Source of the DNA: Crocinitomicaceae bacterium
Lineage (GTDB): Bacteria > Bacteroidota > Bacteroidia > Flavobacteriales_D > Sanyastnellaceae
Direction of reading: 5' to 3'
Length of the DNA stretch: 53,820 nucleotides
NCBI GenBank assembly: GCA_002700285.1
Contig: PACT01000029.1
Span: forward strand, 22,519-76,338
Shown here: one piece after another, positions 1 through 8,309 of the stretch
Position numbering within the stretch: position 1 is the first letter of the stretch
Layout: every line of letters starts with the position of its first letter
Position numbers and translations under genes: made by a program
The notes under the pieces: generated by a model
What the model saw: the letters and a program-made list of their open reading frames with translations, nothing else
What the model was told of the DNA's origin: nothing
Databases searched by the model: none

Positions 1-626
1 ACGACTCATTGGACAAATCACTTTCAAAAGCTGGGTTTTCACGTGACGACATTACAGACGTTTTCCTCACCCATTTGCATTTCGATCACGTCGGTGGCGC
101 CGTAGAATGGAATGACTCCCGCAACGGCTACCGTCCCGCTTTTAAAAATGCGACTTTCTGGAGCAACTCAAGACACTGGAAATGGGCCACTGAACCGAAC
201 CCCCGCGAACGTGCAAGCTTTCTTTCTGAAAACATAAAACCCCTACAAGAATCTGGACAGCTCAAGTTTGTAGATGCATCCGATGATGATCTGCGCATTA
301 AAACAGGACTGGGTTTCGATGCTTTTATCGTGAACGGTCACACTGATGCTCAAATGTGCCCCATCATCAAGTTAGGAGAAAACACAATCGTATTCATGGC
401 CGACCTTCTTCCCTCAGTAGGGCATATCCCGATACCTTATGTCATGGGATACGATACGCGTCCACTTTTAACACTCGAGGAACGCACTCGGATTTTTAAC
501 GAAGCTGCAAACAAGGGGTATCACCTTTTCTTAGAACACGATGCCGCACATGAAGTGTGTACATTAACTCAGACAGAAAAAGGGCCTCGACTCGATCGCG
601 TCATGAAGTTAAGTGAATTGGGGTAG
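1..626 (+). CDS. MBL-fold metallohydrolase, 5' end cut by window edge
   Basis: The reading frame is open from the first bases of the window, so the N-terminal part of the fold lies outside. The visible 200 or so residues start just before the zinc-binding motif HLHFDHVGG. Further probable metal ligands follow in NGHTDAQ, in the aspartate of VFMADLLPS, and in a late histidine in FLEHDAAHE, which is the usual ligand order of the metallo-beta-lactamase fold. The protein looks like a soluble lactonase/glyoxalase-type hydrolase; its substrate cannot be told from sequence. The gene runs convergently into pyrD with only three bases between stop codons. The first TTG at 9 is unlikely to be the real start, because family members have about 60 to 80 residues before this motif. 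Confidence 0.8.
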   Translation, partial: DSLDKSLSKAGFSRDDITDVFLTHLHFDHVGGAVEWNDSRNGYRPAFKNATFWSNSRHWKWATEPNPRERASFLSENIKPLQESGQLKFVDASDDDLRIKTGLGFDAFIVNGHTDAQMCPIIKLGENTIVFMADLLPSVGHIPIPYVMGYDTRPLLTLEERTRIFNEAANKGYHLFLEHDAAHEVCTLTQTEKGPRLDRVMKLSELG

Positions 627-629
627 AGA

Positions 630-1667
630 CTATCCCTTCAATCCTTTCCTAATCTCTCTCACCAAGCCAGGGCCTCTGTATATAAAACCGCTATAAATCT
701 GGACCAAAGAAGCTCCTGCATCCATTTTCTCTTGTGCAGAAGAGAGCGAGTCTATGCCTCCTACACCAATGATAGGAAACGCCCCAGCGGATTTTTGAGA
801 TAAGTAAGCGATGACTTCGGTAGAGCGAGAACACAGAGGCGCACCAGATACGCCACCACTTCCTAAATCATCTATTGATTTGGTTTTCAACTTAGCACGT
901 GATATGGTCGTGTTGGTTGCGATGACTCCATCCACCTTTTCCGAAATGACAATATCTATGACATCATCTAATTGGGCATCTGTCATATCGGGTGCAATCT
1001 TTAAGAAAACAGGTCTACGCTTAGCATCTGGGGGGAGTTGCGCATCATTATTGCGCTTGACAACAGCCTTAAGTAATGCTGAAAGGGGCGCTTTGTCCTG
1101 AAGTTCTCTAAGACCAGGCGTATTGGGGGAGCTTACATTCACTACAAAATAATCCACGTACGGATGAAGGGCGTCAAAACACGTTATGTAATCTGATGTT
1201 GCATCCTCATTAGAAGTGATTTTATTCCGACCTATGTTCCCTCCAACAATTAATCCATCAGGACGTCGTTTAAGTCTTGAAACTGCGTCATTTACACCCC
1301 CATTATTAAACCCCATACGATTGAGAAGAGCCACATCTCTTTTTAAACGAAAAAGTCTTGGGCGGGGATTACCTGATTGGGCAATGGGCGTAAGTGTACC
1401 TACTTCGACATGTCCGAAACCAAGAACTTGAAGTTCTCTAAGATATCGCGCATCCTTGTCAAATCCGGCAGCGACACCTACCGAATTTGGGAACGCAATA
1501 CCACAGATGATTACAGTGGAATCAGAGATGCCTGAGTTAAAGCATTGCTTTAACACCCAAGTCACCCCCGGAATCGCAATTGCAAAACTCAACATCTTCA
1601 TAGAAAAGTGATGGGCTTTTTCCGGAGACAACAGGAATAACAAGGGTTTCAGGACATTCTGATACAT
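630..1667 (-). CDS. pyrD: Dihydroorotate dehydrogenase (quinone), class 2
   Basis: Oxidises dihydroorotate to orotate in de novo pyrimidine synthesis, passing electrons through FMN to membrane quinone. About 345 residues, the usual class 2 length. The N-terminal membrane-associating stretch begins MYQNVLKPLLFLLSPEKAHH, as in other class 2 enzymes. FMN and substrate motifs seen are VAAGFDKDA, LLNRMGFNN, the active-site serine loop VVNVSSPNTPGLR, VFLKIAP and the phosphate-binding IGVGGI. I chose the ATG at 1667: it matches family N-termini and lies four bases after a perfect TACCTTTG box, which predicts a leaderless mRNA. A longer open frame upstream to 1703 has no family support. It is transcribed divergently from the 1786 gene. 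Confidence 0.95.
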   Translation of the reverse strand: MYQNVLKPLLFLLSPEKAHHFSMKMLSFAIAIPGVTWVLKQCFNSGISDSTVIICGIAFPNSVGVAAGFDKDARYLRELQVLGFGHVEVGTLTPIAQSGNPRPRLFRLKRDVALLNRMGFNNGGVNDAVSRLKRRPDGLIVGGNIGRNKITSNEDATSDYITCFDALHPYVDYFVVNVSSPNTPGLRELQDKAPLSALLKAVVKRNNDAQLPPDAKRRPVFLKIAPDMTDAQLDDVIDIVISEKVDGVIATNTTISRAKLKTKSIDDLGSGGVSGAPLCSRSTEVIAYLSQKSAGAFPIIGVGGIDSLSSAQEKMDAGASLVQIYSGFIYRGPGLVREIRKGLKG

Positions 1668-1671
1668 GATA

Positions 1672-1679
1672 CAAAGGTA
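1672..1679 (-). promoter_or_regulatory. pyrD -7 promoter box TACCTTTG
   Basis: A perfect match to the Bacteroidota TAnnTTTG element on the minus strand, four bases (TATC) before the pyrD ATG. Transcription would start at or next to the start codon. No convincing -33 TTG was found at the expected 19-21 base distance. Confidence 0.6.
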
Positions 1680-1767
1680 AGGATATGGCAACGAATTGAA
1701 CATTATTGTGGATAACCCTGTTAATAGCGATTATAAAAGTGGACGATAAATCATGATTTCTCATTAT

Positions 1768-1775
1768 TAACTTTG
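1768..1775 (+). promoter_or_regulatory. -7 promoter box TAACTTTG for the 1786 gene
   Basis: A perfect TAnnTTTG match on the plus strand, ten bases before the ATG at 1786. It would give a leader of only about six bases. It is divergent from the pyrD box, with about 90 bases between the two. Confidence 0.5.
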
Positions 1776-1785
1776 AATCCCAAGG

Positions 1786-2367
1786 ATGATAAACAAGGGA
1801 CTACTCAGCTGGCTATCTAAAAAGAAGCTTACCGATGAAAAGGTGGCCAACATCTTCGTCAACTCATCTTTCGAGACTGTTGAGAAAGGATGGCCTGAAG
1901 TTGCAGCGATGCTAAATGCATCTCCCGGTTTTGAAACGGCCCCTGATTTAGATGAAGATGACTATGGCCGATTCTTAATGATTGTCGTCTCAGCTAATCT
2001 GAGTCTGGTCCCCAAGTACTTTGAACCCGGTGTAGATCGATCCATCATTAAAAGATGTTGCGCGAAGTTTGGACTTGCCCTAGGCGTCCCGAAAAACGAC
2101 TTTGCATTTAAAGTAAAAGCGTACAGAGATTTTATGAAGAAAATCAATCACCCTTCAAAAAACAATGTCACAGCAATGACGCGGGCTGTTTTCTATAAAT
2201 ACGGATTGATTAACAAACAAGACGCCTACTTCAGGGACATGAATGTACCTAACCCGATCATCATGAAGAGCCTTAGAGATGTGATGGAGCATTTTGCATG
2301 GGAATGGGAAGACATCAGCGACAACTATAGAGTCACCGTTTCGAACGAGATGGAATCTGTCATATAA
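1786..2367 (+). CDS. Conserved-looking hypothetical protein, 193 aa
   Basis: I do not recognise this protein. It is a soluble, probably mostly helical protein with no signal peptide and no membrane segment. It has a charged N-terminus, a central hydrophobic stretch (FLMIVVSANLSLVP, about residues 64-77), a Lys/Arg-rich middle (KFGLALGVPKND, FKVKAYRDFMKK) and an acidic, tryptophan-containing C-terminus. The ATG at 1786 is preceded by a perfect TAACTTTG promoter box. Base composition and codon use look like those of its neighbours, so it is probably a real gene of this genome. Its 3' end overlaps the convergent smpB gene by eight bases. Confidence 0.7.
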   Translation: MINKGLLSWLSKKKLTDEKVANIFVNSSFETVEKGWPEVAAMLNASPGFETAPDLDEDDYGRFLMIVVSANLSLVPKYFEPGVDRSIIKRCCAKFGLALGVPKNDFAFKVKAYRDFMKKINHPSKNNVTAMTRAVFYKYGLINKQDAYFRDMNVPNPIIMKSLRDVMEHFAWEWEDISDNYRVTVSNEMESVI

Positions 2368-2797
2368 GTCTATCTAAATCACGGGCGATATCTTTTTCCT
2401 TTAACGTAGCCCTCTTATCATGCATCTTCTTTCCCTTTGCAACACGGAAACGTAGTTTTGCATACCCTGAAGGCGCAATAAACATAAGGGTGGGAACCAA
2501 AGTGACACCCGTATTCTTAAGTTTTTTATCGAGCTTTTTCAATTCCTTCTTTTGAAGGAGTAATTTTCTCTGGCGACGAGGTATCTGAATTGAATAACCT
2601 GCATTTTTATACTCCGACACATACATGTTAAACACATAAAGTTCGCCCTTATCGAAACGACAATAGGATTCACCAATACTGGCCTTTCCGTTTCGAATGG
2701 ATTTTATTTCTGCGCCATTCAATTGAATGCCAGCAGTAAACTCATCCTCTAGGAAATAAGTGTAAGATGCTTTTTTATTTTTTATTTCGACAGCCAC
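2360..2797 (-). CDS. smpB: SsrA-binding protein SmpB
   Basis: RNA-binding partner of tmRNA in trans-translation, which rescues stalled ribosomes. 145 residues, normal for the family. Seen in the sequence: the opening IKNKKASYTYFLEDEFTAGI, the LNGAEIKSIRNG core, the SYCRF segment, and the basic tail (VAKGKKMHDKRATLKEKD) that enters the ribosome in place of mRNA. The start codon is GTG, four bases after a perfect TACCTTTG box. Its stop region overlaps the 3' end of the convergent gene ending at 2367 by eight bases. The promoter region is shared back-to-back with adenosine deaminase. Confidence 0.96.
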   Translation of the reverse strand: MAVEIKNKKASYTYFLEDEFTAGIQLNGAEIKSIRNGKASIGESYCRFDKGELYVFNMYVSEYKNAGYSIQIPRRQRKLLLQKKELKKLDKKLKNTGVTLVPTLMFIAPSGYAKLRFRVAKGKKMHDKRATLKEKDIARDLDRLI

Positions 2798-2801
2798 GAC
2801 A

Positions 2802-2809
2802 CAAAGGTA
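2802..2809 (-). promoter_or_regulatory. smpB -7 promoter box TACCTTTG
   Basis: A perfect TAnnTTTG match on the minus strand, four bases (TGTC) before the smpB GTG. Same box and same spacing as at pyrD, predicting a leaderless mRNA. Confidence 0.6.
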
Positions 2810-2816
2810 AACTTAT

Positions 2817-2846
2817 TTTGCGGGGGAGGAATAAGCACTAACTTGT
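2817..2846 (+). promoter_or_regulatory. Promoter of the add operon (TTTG, 18 bp, TAACTTGT)
   Basis: A -33-like TTTG at 2817-2820, an 18-base spacer and a degenerate -7 box TAACTTGT at 2839-2846, followed by CAAG and the ATG at 2851. The spacing between box and start codon is again four bases. It lies directly behind the divergent smpB promoter. Confidence 0.5.
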
Positions 2847-2850
2847 CAAG

Positions 2851-3870
2851 ATGAATTTGGATGAGATAAACGAACAGTTATTCAACATACCTAAGGTTGA
2901 GTTACATTGTCATTTGGAGCTTGCTTTCAGGCCCTCAACGATGATAGAATGGGCGATAGAGGACGGTTTGAAGATAAAATCCAAAGAAGATTTCGCAAGG
3001 GAATTTTTGATTTTAGAACCGATGGCAGATCTCCCAACGGTATTAAATAAATTTCTGCATACCAGAGATCGCTTGTCATCCCTAGAAAGAATTGAACGAC
3101 TCGCATTTGAAGCGTGTGAAGACATGTATCTGAAGAGCAATGTCCGATTGCTTGAACTTCGATATGCACCAAGTTTTACACTAGATACATTTCCATACCT
3201 GGGCGCTGAGAATTTACACGGTGCAATCATGAAGGGGTGTATACGGGCAGAAAAGATGTACCCCATGGCTGTGGGACTTATTTGCTTGTTGCAAAGAATA
3301 AAATCCCACAAAGAGAATATGTACTGGTGTGACTTTGCAATTGCACATAAGGGAGAATTTATCGCCGTTGATCTTGCAGACAATGAAGTGGACTACCCTC
3401 CCAAACAGTTTGCGCCCATGTTCAACAAGGCCAAGGCAGCTGGACTAGGTATTACAATACATGCAGGTGAACCAGCTTTGCCTGGATCCCCAAACAACAT
3501 CCTGGCTTCTATCGATTATTTACATGCCGACAGAATAGGGCATGGGGTTCAAGCCATTCACGATGAAAAGGTAATCACAAGACTCGTGGATGAAAAAATA
3601 CCTCTTGAAATGTGTCCTACCAGCAATTGGTTAACCCAAGCTGTACCTGACTTAGCATCACATCCACTTAAACAATTAATGGACTTAGGTATTAAAACCA
3701 CAGTCAATAGTGACGACCCAGGAGTGATGGGCATCACGCTCATGGATGAATACCACATCGCTCACAAGACATTAGGAATGAGTATTGATGAATTAAAGCG
3801 CTGTAATTCCTGGGCCGCTGAAGTTTCTTTTATACCTCAGAAAAAGAAGGACCATGTTTGGAAGAAATAA
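2851..3870 (+). CDS. add: Adenosine deaminase
   Basis: Zinc hydrolase that deaminates adenosine or deoxyadenosine to inosine or deoxyinosine in purine salvage. 339 residues, normal length. The active-site motifs are present in order: VELHCHLE (two metal histidines) near residue 17, THAGE (histidine and catalytic glutamate), DRIGHG, the MCPTSN loop and NSDDPG with the metal-binding aspartate. No signal peptide, so cytoplasmic. The start at 2851 follows a leaderless-type promoter. The last 17 bases overlap the start of the following arylsulfotransferase-like gene, so the two are probably cotranscribed. Related adenine or 6-aminodeoxyfutalosine deaminases share these motifs, so the exact substrate is not certain. 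Confidence 0.9.
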   Translation: MNLDEINEQLFNIPKVELHCHLELAFRPSTMIEWAIEDGLKIKSKEDFAREFLILEPMADLPTVLNKFLHTRDRLSSLERIERLAFEACEDMYLKSNVRLLELRYAPSFTLDTFPYLGAENLHGAIMKGCIRAEKMYPMAVGLICLLQRIKSHKENMYWCDFAIAHKGEFIAVDLADNEVDYPPKQFAPMFNKAKAAGLGITIHAGEPALPGSPNNILASIDYLHADRIGHGVQAIHDEKVITRLVDEKIPLEMCPTSNWLTQAVPDLASHPLKQLMDLGIKTTVNSDDPGVMGITLMDEYHIAHKTLGMSIDELKRCNSWAAEVSFIPQKKKDHVWKK

Positions 3871-5521
3871 AAGATCAACGAACAAGACGTTACTCATATG
3901 TGCTTCAGCCATATGCTTAATGGCATCTAATCTTCATTCCCAAACTCAGACTGTGGGCACATTCCTTAACAACAGCGAGGCCTTTGAAGGATACAACTTG
4001 CTGGCACCAAATAGCTCCGACTACACTTATTTGGTTGATAATTGTGGTCAAGTGATCAATCAATGGGAGAGTGAATACCGCACCGGTCTTTCTGCATACA
4101 TCCTTGAGGACGGAAGTTTGCTAAGAACTGCACAACTCAGCTCATCTGCAACCCCTCCTTTTTCTGGAGGTGGCACAGGAGGAAGAGTTGAAAGATTCAG
4201 TTGGGAAGGTGAATTAATTTGGTCCATGAACTGGGCAGACACATTACAACACCAGCATCACGATATTGAATGGATGCCCAATGGAAACCTCTTAATCTTA
4301 GGATGGGAAAGACATTCCTACCAGGAAGCATTGGACATGGGGAAAACGCCCAATGCTACCGAAAACGATATGTGGTGTACTCAAATCACAGAAATTCAAC
4401 CTACTGGCATTTTTGGAGGAGAGGTTGTGTGGCAGTGGTGCGCATGGCATCATTTGGTGCAAGACACCGATGCATCTCTTCCAAATTATGCTGAAATTTC
4501 AAATGAGCCTAGACGTATAAACATCAATTACACAGCGAACAATGGTGCCAATGGTTTAAACCCAGACTGGATGCATTCAAATTCTATCGCATACAATGAA
4601 TCATTAGATCAAATCATCATAAGCGCAGGGAAATTTAACGAAATCTTCATTGTCGATCATTCTACAACAACAGAAGAAGCGGCGGGGCCTGCAGGTGATC
4701 TTTTGTGGAGATACGGAAACCCCATGGTCTACGATAGGGGCACAATTGCAGATCGTACGCTGTTTTTTCAGCACAATGCACATTGGATAAATGAAGATCA
4801 TCCTGGAGGGGGCAATGTGTTGGTATATAACAACGGGCGCAACAGGCCAGGCATAGAAGCTTCATCTGTAGAAGAAATCACACTCCCTGAAATGGCAAAC
4901 GGAACATATCCAATTGATGAAACACAGCCATTTGGTCCTGCAACCTATTCCTGGAGATACCCTGAGACATTAGATGATACATTTTATTCCTCTAATGTTT
5001 CTGGTGCAGAGAGACAACCCAATGGAAATACACTCATTGCAAATGGTCAAAACGGTATCGCATTTGAGATTAATTCTGAAGCAGAAATCGTGTTCAGATA
5101 TGTCAACCCCATCACGGTTTTCGGGGCCACCACTCAAGGGAATGACCCTGGCAACAATGGCATCTTCAGATTCCCCAGATATGCATCCGATTACCCAGGA
5201 TTTCTGGGGAAAGACATGACACCTGGGGACGTCCTTGAAGCCAACAGCTGGATTACAGGGTGTGACAGTGAAATCATGGACTTGGAACGGTCTTCTTGGG
5301 AAGCATACCCAAACCCCTTTAGAGATGTTATGGCAGTAGATTTCAAAGAAAAAGGCACATGGATCATTTACTCACCCAGCGGAGTCTTGCTAGAAATGGG
5401 AGAAGCGAAGTGTGGGGAAACTGTTAAAATAGGGAAGAAACTTAATTCAGGTTTTTACATTCTTGAATTCTCACCTAAGTTTGTAGGTGATTCCTTCTCA
5501 AAAAGAATTATCAAATTATAG
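3854..5521 (+). CDS. Secreted arylsulfotransferase-like protein with T9SS sorting domain (copy 1)
   Basis: 555 residues. A basic N-terminus and hydrophobic segment (LLICASAICLMAS) form a signal peptide. The body is a beta-propeller-like protein with repeated PNGN and W-rich blades of the arylsulfotransferase type. Conserved histidine sites include HHDIEWMPNGN (about 135-145), DWMHSNS and FQHNAHW. The C-terminus carries a T9SS type A sorting domain (YPNPFRD, SGFYILEF, ending KRIIKL). It should be exported across the outer membrane and either released or surface-anchored. The start overlaps the end of add by 17 bases, and a paralogue follows after 13 bases. Known arylsulfotransferases move sulfate between phenols; activity and substrate here are inferred and unproven. 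Confidence 0.75.
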   Translation: MFGRNKRSTNKTLLICASAICLMASNLHSQTQTVGTFLNNSEAFEGYNLLAPNSSDYTYLVDNCGQVINQWESEYRTGLSAYILEDGSLLRTAQLSSSATPPFSGGGTGGRVERFSWEGELIWSMNWADTLQHQHHDIEWMPNGNLLILGWERHSYQEALDMGKTPNATENDMWCTQITEIQPTGIFGGEVVWQWCAWHHLVQDTDASLPNYAEISNEPRRININYTANNGANGLNPDWMHSNSIAYNESLDQIIISAGKFNEIFIVDHSTTTEEAAGPAGDLLWRYGNPMVYDRGTIADRTLFFQHNAHWINEDHPGGGNVLVYNNGRNRPGIEASSVEEITLPEMANGTYPIDETQPFGPATYSWRYPETLDDTFYSSNVSGAERQPNGNTLIANGQNGIAFEINSEAEIVFRYVNPITVFGATTQGNDPGNNGIFRFPRYASDYPGFLGKDMTPGDVLEANSWITGCDSEIMDLERSSWEAYPNPFRDVMAVDFKEKGTWIIYSPSGVLLEMGEAKCGETVKIGKKLNSGFYILEFSPKFVGDSFSKRIIKL

Positions 5522-5534
5522 AATACACAATCTC

Positions 5535-7451
5535 ATGAAACTGCAATACACAATTGGTCTCATCCTTCTAATGTTCATCAATTTCAGCATCGCTCAAGAA
5601 AACACAGTAGGCACAATCGTTTACGACGAGTCAGCTTCAGATGGGGGATACAACTTAATTTATCCCCACAATCAACCTGATGCCTTCCTCTTAGATATGT
5701 GTGGAAATGTCGTTCACAAATGGGAGAATGCTGATTCTCTTAGACCAGCAAATGTCATTTACATTCTTGAAAATAGTGATGTGATGACAACTTACCGTCC
5801 AGCTAGTTTTCAAAATGATGCCATTTGGGCCGGTGGAGGTGGAGCTACAATTGAACGCAGAACATGGGACAACGAGCCCATTTGGTCATTCACACGCAAT
5901 GATGCCGAGTACCGATTGCATCACGACATTCAACCAATGGCAAATGGCAACGTTCTTGTCACTGCTTGGGAACAGCGAGACTCTCTAGAGTGCATCGAAG
6001 CTGGACGTAATCCTGAAAACTTAACAGGTGCAGGTATGTGGTCAGAAGTTGTTTGGGTAATCGCGCCAGGTGATGATGGATTGGGAGAAGTTGTCTGGGA
6101 ATGGGCTGTTTGGGACCACTTGGTACAGGATTTTGACGCTACCAAGGAGAACTATGGGGTCATTGCAGATAACATCGATAAAATCGACATTAATTTTGGT
6201 TCTGTGTCAAATGCTGTTGCTGACTGGTTGCATATTAATGCCATTGATTTTGATGAGTTTAGTCAACACATTATGTTGAGCGTTCCAACATTTAATGAGA
6301 TATGGGTAGTTGATTACGGAAATACAACACCTGGTGAACTGAAATGGCGCTGGGGCAATCCCATGGCTTACGACAGAGGTGACAGTACAGACATGAAGTT
6401 GGGGTACCAACATCATACCCACTGGCTAGATCTTGCTTTAAGCACCAACAGTCCTGATTACGGAAAAGTAGGTGTTTTTAACAATAGAGTGCAAGGCGAC
6501 AGCAGTGAGTATAGCACTGTTCACACACTTTTGCCAATTTATGACGAATATGAAAATGAATACATCGTTAACAGTGAGACAGGAACATACCTCCCAACTG
6601 ATTTCGACTGGACATTTGAATCACCTGATCCTAACACAATATACTCGAACATTGTTTCTTCATTCCAACGTTTAGAAAATGGAAATAGTCTCATTTGTTC
6701 GGGAAGACCTGGGGACACTCGAGAGTACACTCAAGATGGAGATCTCGTTTGGCATTATAAAACACCCTTGTTAAATACGTCTGGCGTGAGTTCCCCAGTG
6801 AGTCAAGGCACAGTCCTTTTGCCAACTCAGAATTTGACATTTAGAGCCTCCAGATATCCTGCAGATTACCCAGGATTAGCGGGTATAGAACTTGTTCCTG
6901 GAGCACCAATTGAACTTAACCCTACTCCCCTACCACCTTGCTTGGTGTGTGACCTTGAGCTTTCTTTAGACAGCATTTCATTTGACACTCTAGGGGCCAC
7001 GGTCCAAGTTTCAGCTGAAGGGTCATTTGATATCAATCTGATTGAATGGATGTCGCTTACGGATAGCAGCGAACTCCCTATGAATTCTGAGCTCATTTTC
7101 ACTACAATGGATTCTGGAGATTATATGATAACCGTAACTGATGAATTGGGATGTGTGGATTCACTTGTTGTTTCAGTAATTATCGATGAGGTGAACAACC
7201 CGAATCAACTTGCCTTTGGCGTTTATCCCAACCCGACAAATGGGGCGTTAAATGTGACGCTTTCACAACACAGCCACAATGCAAGCATAGACATCTATGA
7301 CATGCAGGGAAGATTGGTTTTCAATCGTGAGAGATTAACGCACTCAGGAAATATTGCGCTCGACATACAAGGCTTAGAGAATGGAACATATGTGCTTGTG
7401 ATTCGCACAAACGAAGGTTCTGGAAATTCAAGAATAGTTATTCAGAATTAA
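5535..7451 (+). CDS. Secreted arylsulfotransferase-like protein with T9SS sorting domain (copy 2)
   Basis: 638 residues from the ATG at 5535, chosen because it begins a clean signal peptide (MKLQYTIGLILLMFINFSIA). The longer frame from 5487 overlaps the upstream gene. It shares the architecture of the preceding protein: an opening GT(I/F)-GGYNL block, a DMCG/DNCG cysteine site, HHDIQPMANGN (about 129-139), DWLHINA, YQHHTHW, then GLP-type AxRYPADYPGLAG. Between propeller and tail lies an extra Ig-like or PKD-like segment (about 490-560). The C-terminal sorting domain has VYPNPTNG and ends RIVIQN. It arose by tandem duplication and divergence and closes the add operon, just before a strong terminator. 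Confidence 0.75.
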   Translation: MKLQYTIGLILLMFINFSIAQENTVGTIVYDESASDGGYNLIYPHNQPDAFLLDMCGNVVHKWENADSLRPANVIYILENSDVMTTYRPASFQNDAIWAGGGGATIERRTWDNEPIWSFTRNDAEYRLHHDIQPMANGNVLVTAWEQRDSLECIEAGRNPENLTGAGMWSEVVWVIAPGDDGLGEVVWEWAVWDHLVQDFDATKENYGVIADNIDKIDINFGSVSNAVADWLHINAIDFDEFSQHIMLSVPTFNEIWVVDYGNTTPGELKWRWGNPMAYDRGDSTDMKLGYQHHTHWLDLALSTNSPDYGKVGVFNNRVQGDSSEYSTVHTLLPIYDEYENEYIVNSETGTYLPTDFDWTFESPDPNTIYSNIVSSFQRLENGNSLICSGRPGDTREYTQDGDLVWHYKTPLLNTSGVSSPVSQGTVLLPTQNLTFRASRYPADYPGLAGIELVPGAPIELNPTPLPPCLVCDLELSLDSISFDTLGATVQVSAEGSFDINLIEWMSLTDSSELPMNSELIFTTMDSGDYMITVTDELGCVDSLVVSVIIDEVNNPNQLAFGVYPNPTNGALNVTLSQHSHNASIDIYDMQGRLVFNRERLTHSGNIALDIQGLENGTYVLVIRTNEGSGNSRIVIQN

Positions 7452-7478
7452 ATCCTAAGCGTTTATATCTTAAATAAT

Positions 7479-7511
7479 AAGCCCGACGATCGTCAACTCG
7501 TCGGGCTTTTT
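7479..7511 (+). terminator. Rho-independent terminator of the add-arylsulfotransferase operon
   Basis: Perfect 11-bp inverted repeat (AAGCCCGACGA / TCGTCGGGCTT) with an 8-base loop, followed by a run of T. It lies 27 bases after the stop at 7451. The promoter box of the next gene starts only seven bases further on. Confidence 0.93.
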
Positions 7512-7517
7512 CATGCT

Positions 7518-7525
7518 TAACTTTG
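7518..7525 (+). promoter_or_regulatory. -7 promoter box TAACTTTG of the enoyl-CoA hydratase gene
   Basis: A perfect TAnnTTTG match, four bases (CGAT) before the ATG at 7530, again predicting a leaderless mRNA. The expected -33 region falls inside the preceding terminator hairpin and has no clear TTG. Confidence 0.6.
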
Positions 7526-7529
7526 CGAT

Positions 7530-8309
7530 ATGTCTGAATCCATCCAAATAAACAATAAAGGTTCTGTGAGGTACATTACCCTGAACAGACCTCAAGCATT
7601 CAATAGCTTTGACAGAGTCATGGGACGTGCATTCCAAGAAGAGCTTGACAAGGCCGCTACAGATGATTCAGTGAGATGTATTGTGATTACGGGTGAGGGA
7701 CGTGCATTTTGTGCGGGGCAAGACTTAAAAGAAGTGACCGCACCAGATGCGCCCAACTTTAAGGTCATTGTTGAAGAAACATACAATGCGAGTATTCGAC
7801 GGATTTGCGCAATGAAAAAGCCAATTTTAGCAGCGGTAAATGGTGTCGCTGCAGGAGCTGGAGCAAATATTGCGCTTGCGTGCGACCTCACGATTGCAAG
7901 CGAAAAAGCATCTTTTATTCAAGCGTTTTCAAAAATCGGACTTATCCCAGACAGTGGTGGCACCTGGTGGCTTCCTCGTTTGGTTGGCATGCAAAGAGCC
8001 AAGGCCCTCGCATTCTTTGGAGACAAACTCACAGCGCAGGACGCCATGAATATGGGGTTAATCTATAAAGCTGTCAGTGAAGATGCGTTCCTTACAGAAA
8101 TTGAAGCGACAGCGACAAGGCTATCTGAAATGCCCACTTATGCTTTGGGGCTTACAAAATCAGCATTTCACAAAGGCATGAATTCAGATTTAGATGAACA
8201 ATTGGATTTGGAACTAGACTACCAATTCCGAGCTGCTGAATCACAAGATTACGCAGAAGGAGTCGCGTCGTTCTTAGAAAAAAGGGCACCTAAATTTATC
8301 GGAAAATGA
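7530..8309 (+). CDS. Enoyl-CoA hydratase/isomerase family protein, PaaG-like
   Basis: Crotonase-fold enzyme acting on acyl-CoA thioesters. 259 residues, typical length. Seen: the N-terminal LNRPQAFNSF, the CoA/oxyanion segment GEGRAFCAGQDL, the second oxyanion-hole region AAVNGVAAGAGANIALACD, and SKIGLIPDSGGTWWLPRLVG, a pattern closest to PaaG/PaaB-type isomerases of phenylacetate breakdown. The aspartate in PDSGG fits the PaaG class better than standard hydratases, which have glutamate there. No other paa genes are in the window, so a general fatty-acid or aromatic-acid role remains possible. It overlaps the next gene by four bases (ATGA), indicating translational coupling. Confidence 0.85.
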   Translation: MSESIQINNKGSVRYITLNRPQAFNSFDRVMGRAFQEELDKAATDDSVRCIVITGEGRAFCAGQDLKEVTAPDAPNFKVIVEETYNASIRRICAMKKPILAAVNGVAAGAGANIALACDLTIASEKASFIQAFSKIGLIPDSGGTWWLPRLVGMQRAKALAFFGDKLTAQDAMNMGLIYKAVSEDAFLTEIEATATRLSEMPTYALGLTKSAFHKGMNSDLDEQLDLELDYQFRAAESQDYAEGVASFLEKRAPKFIGK

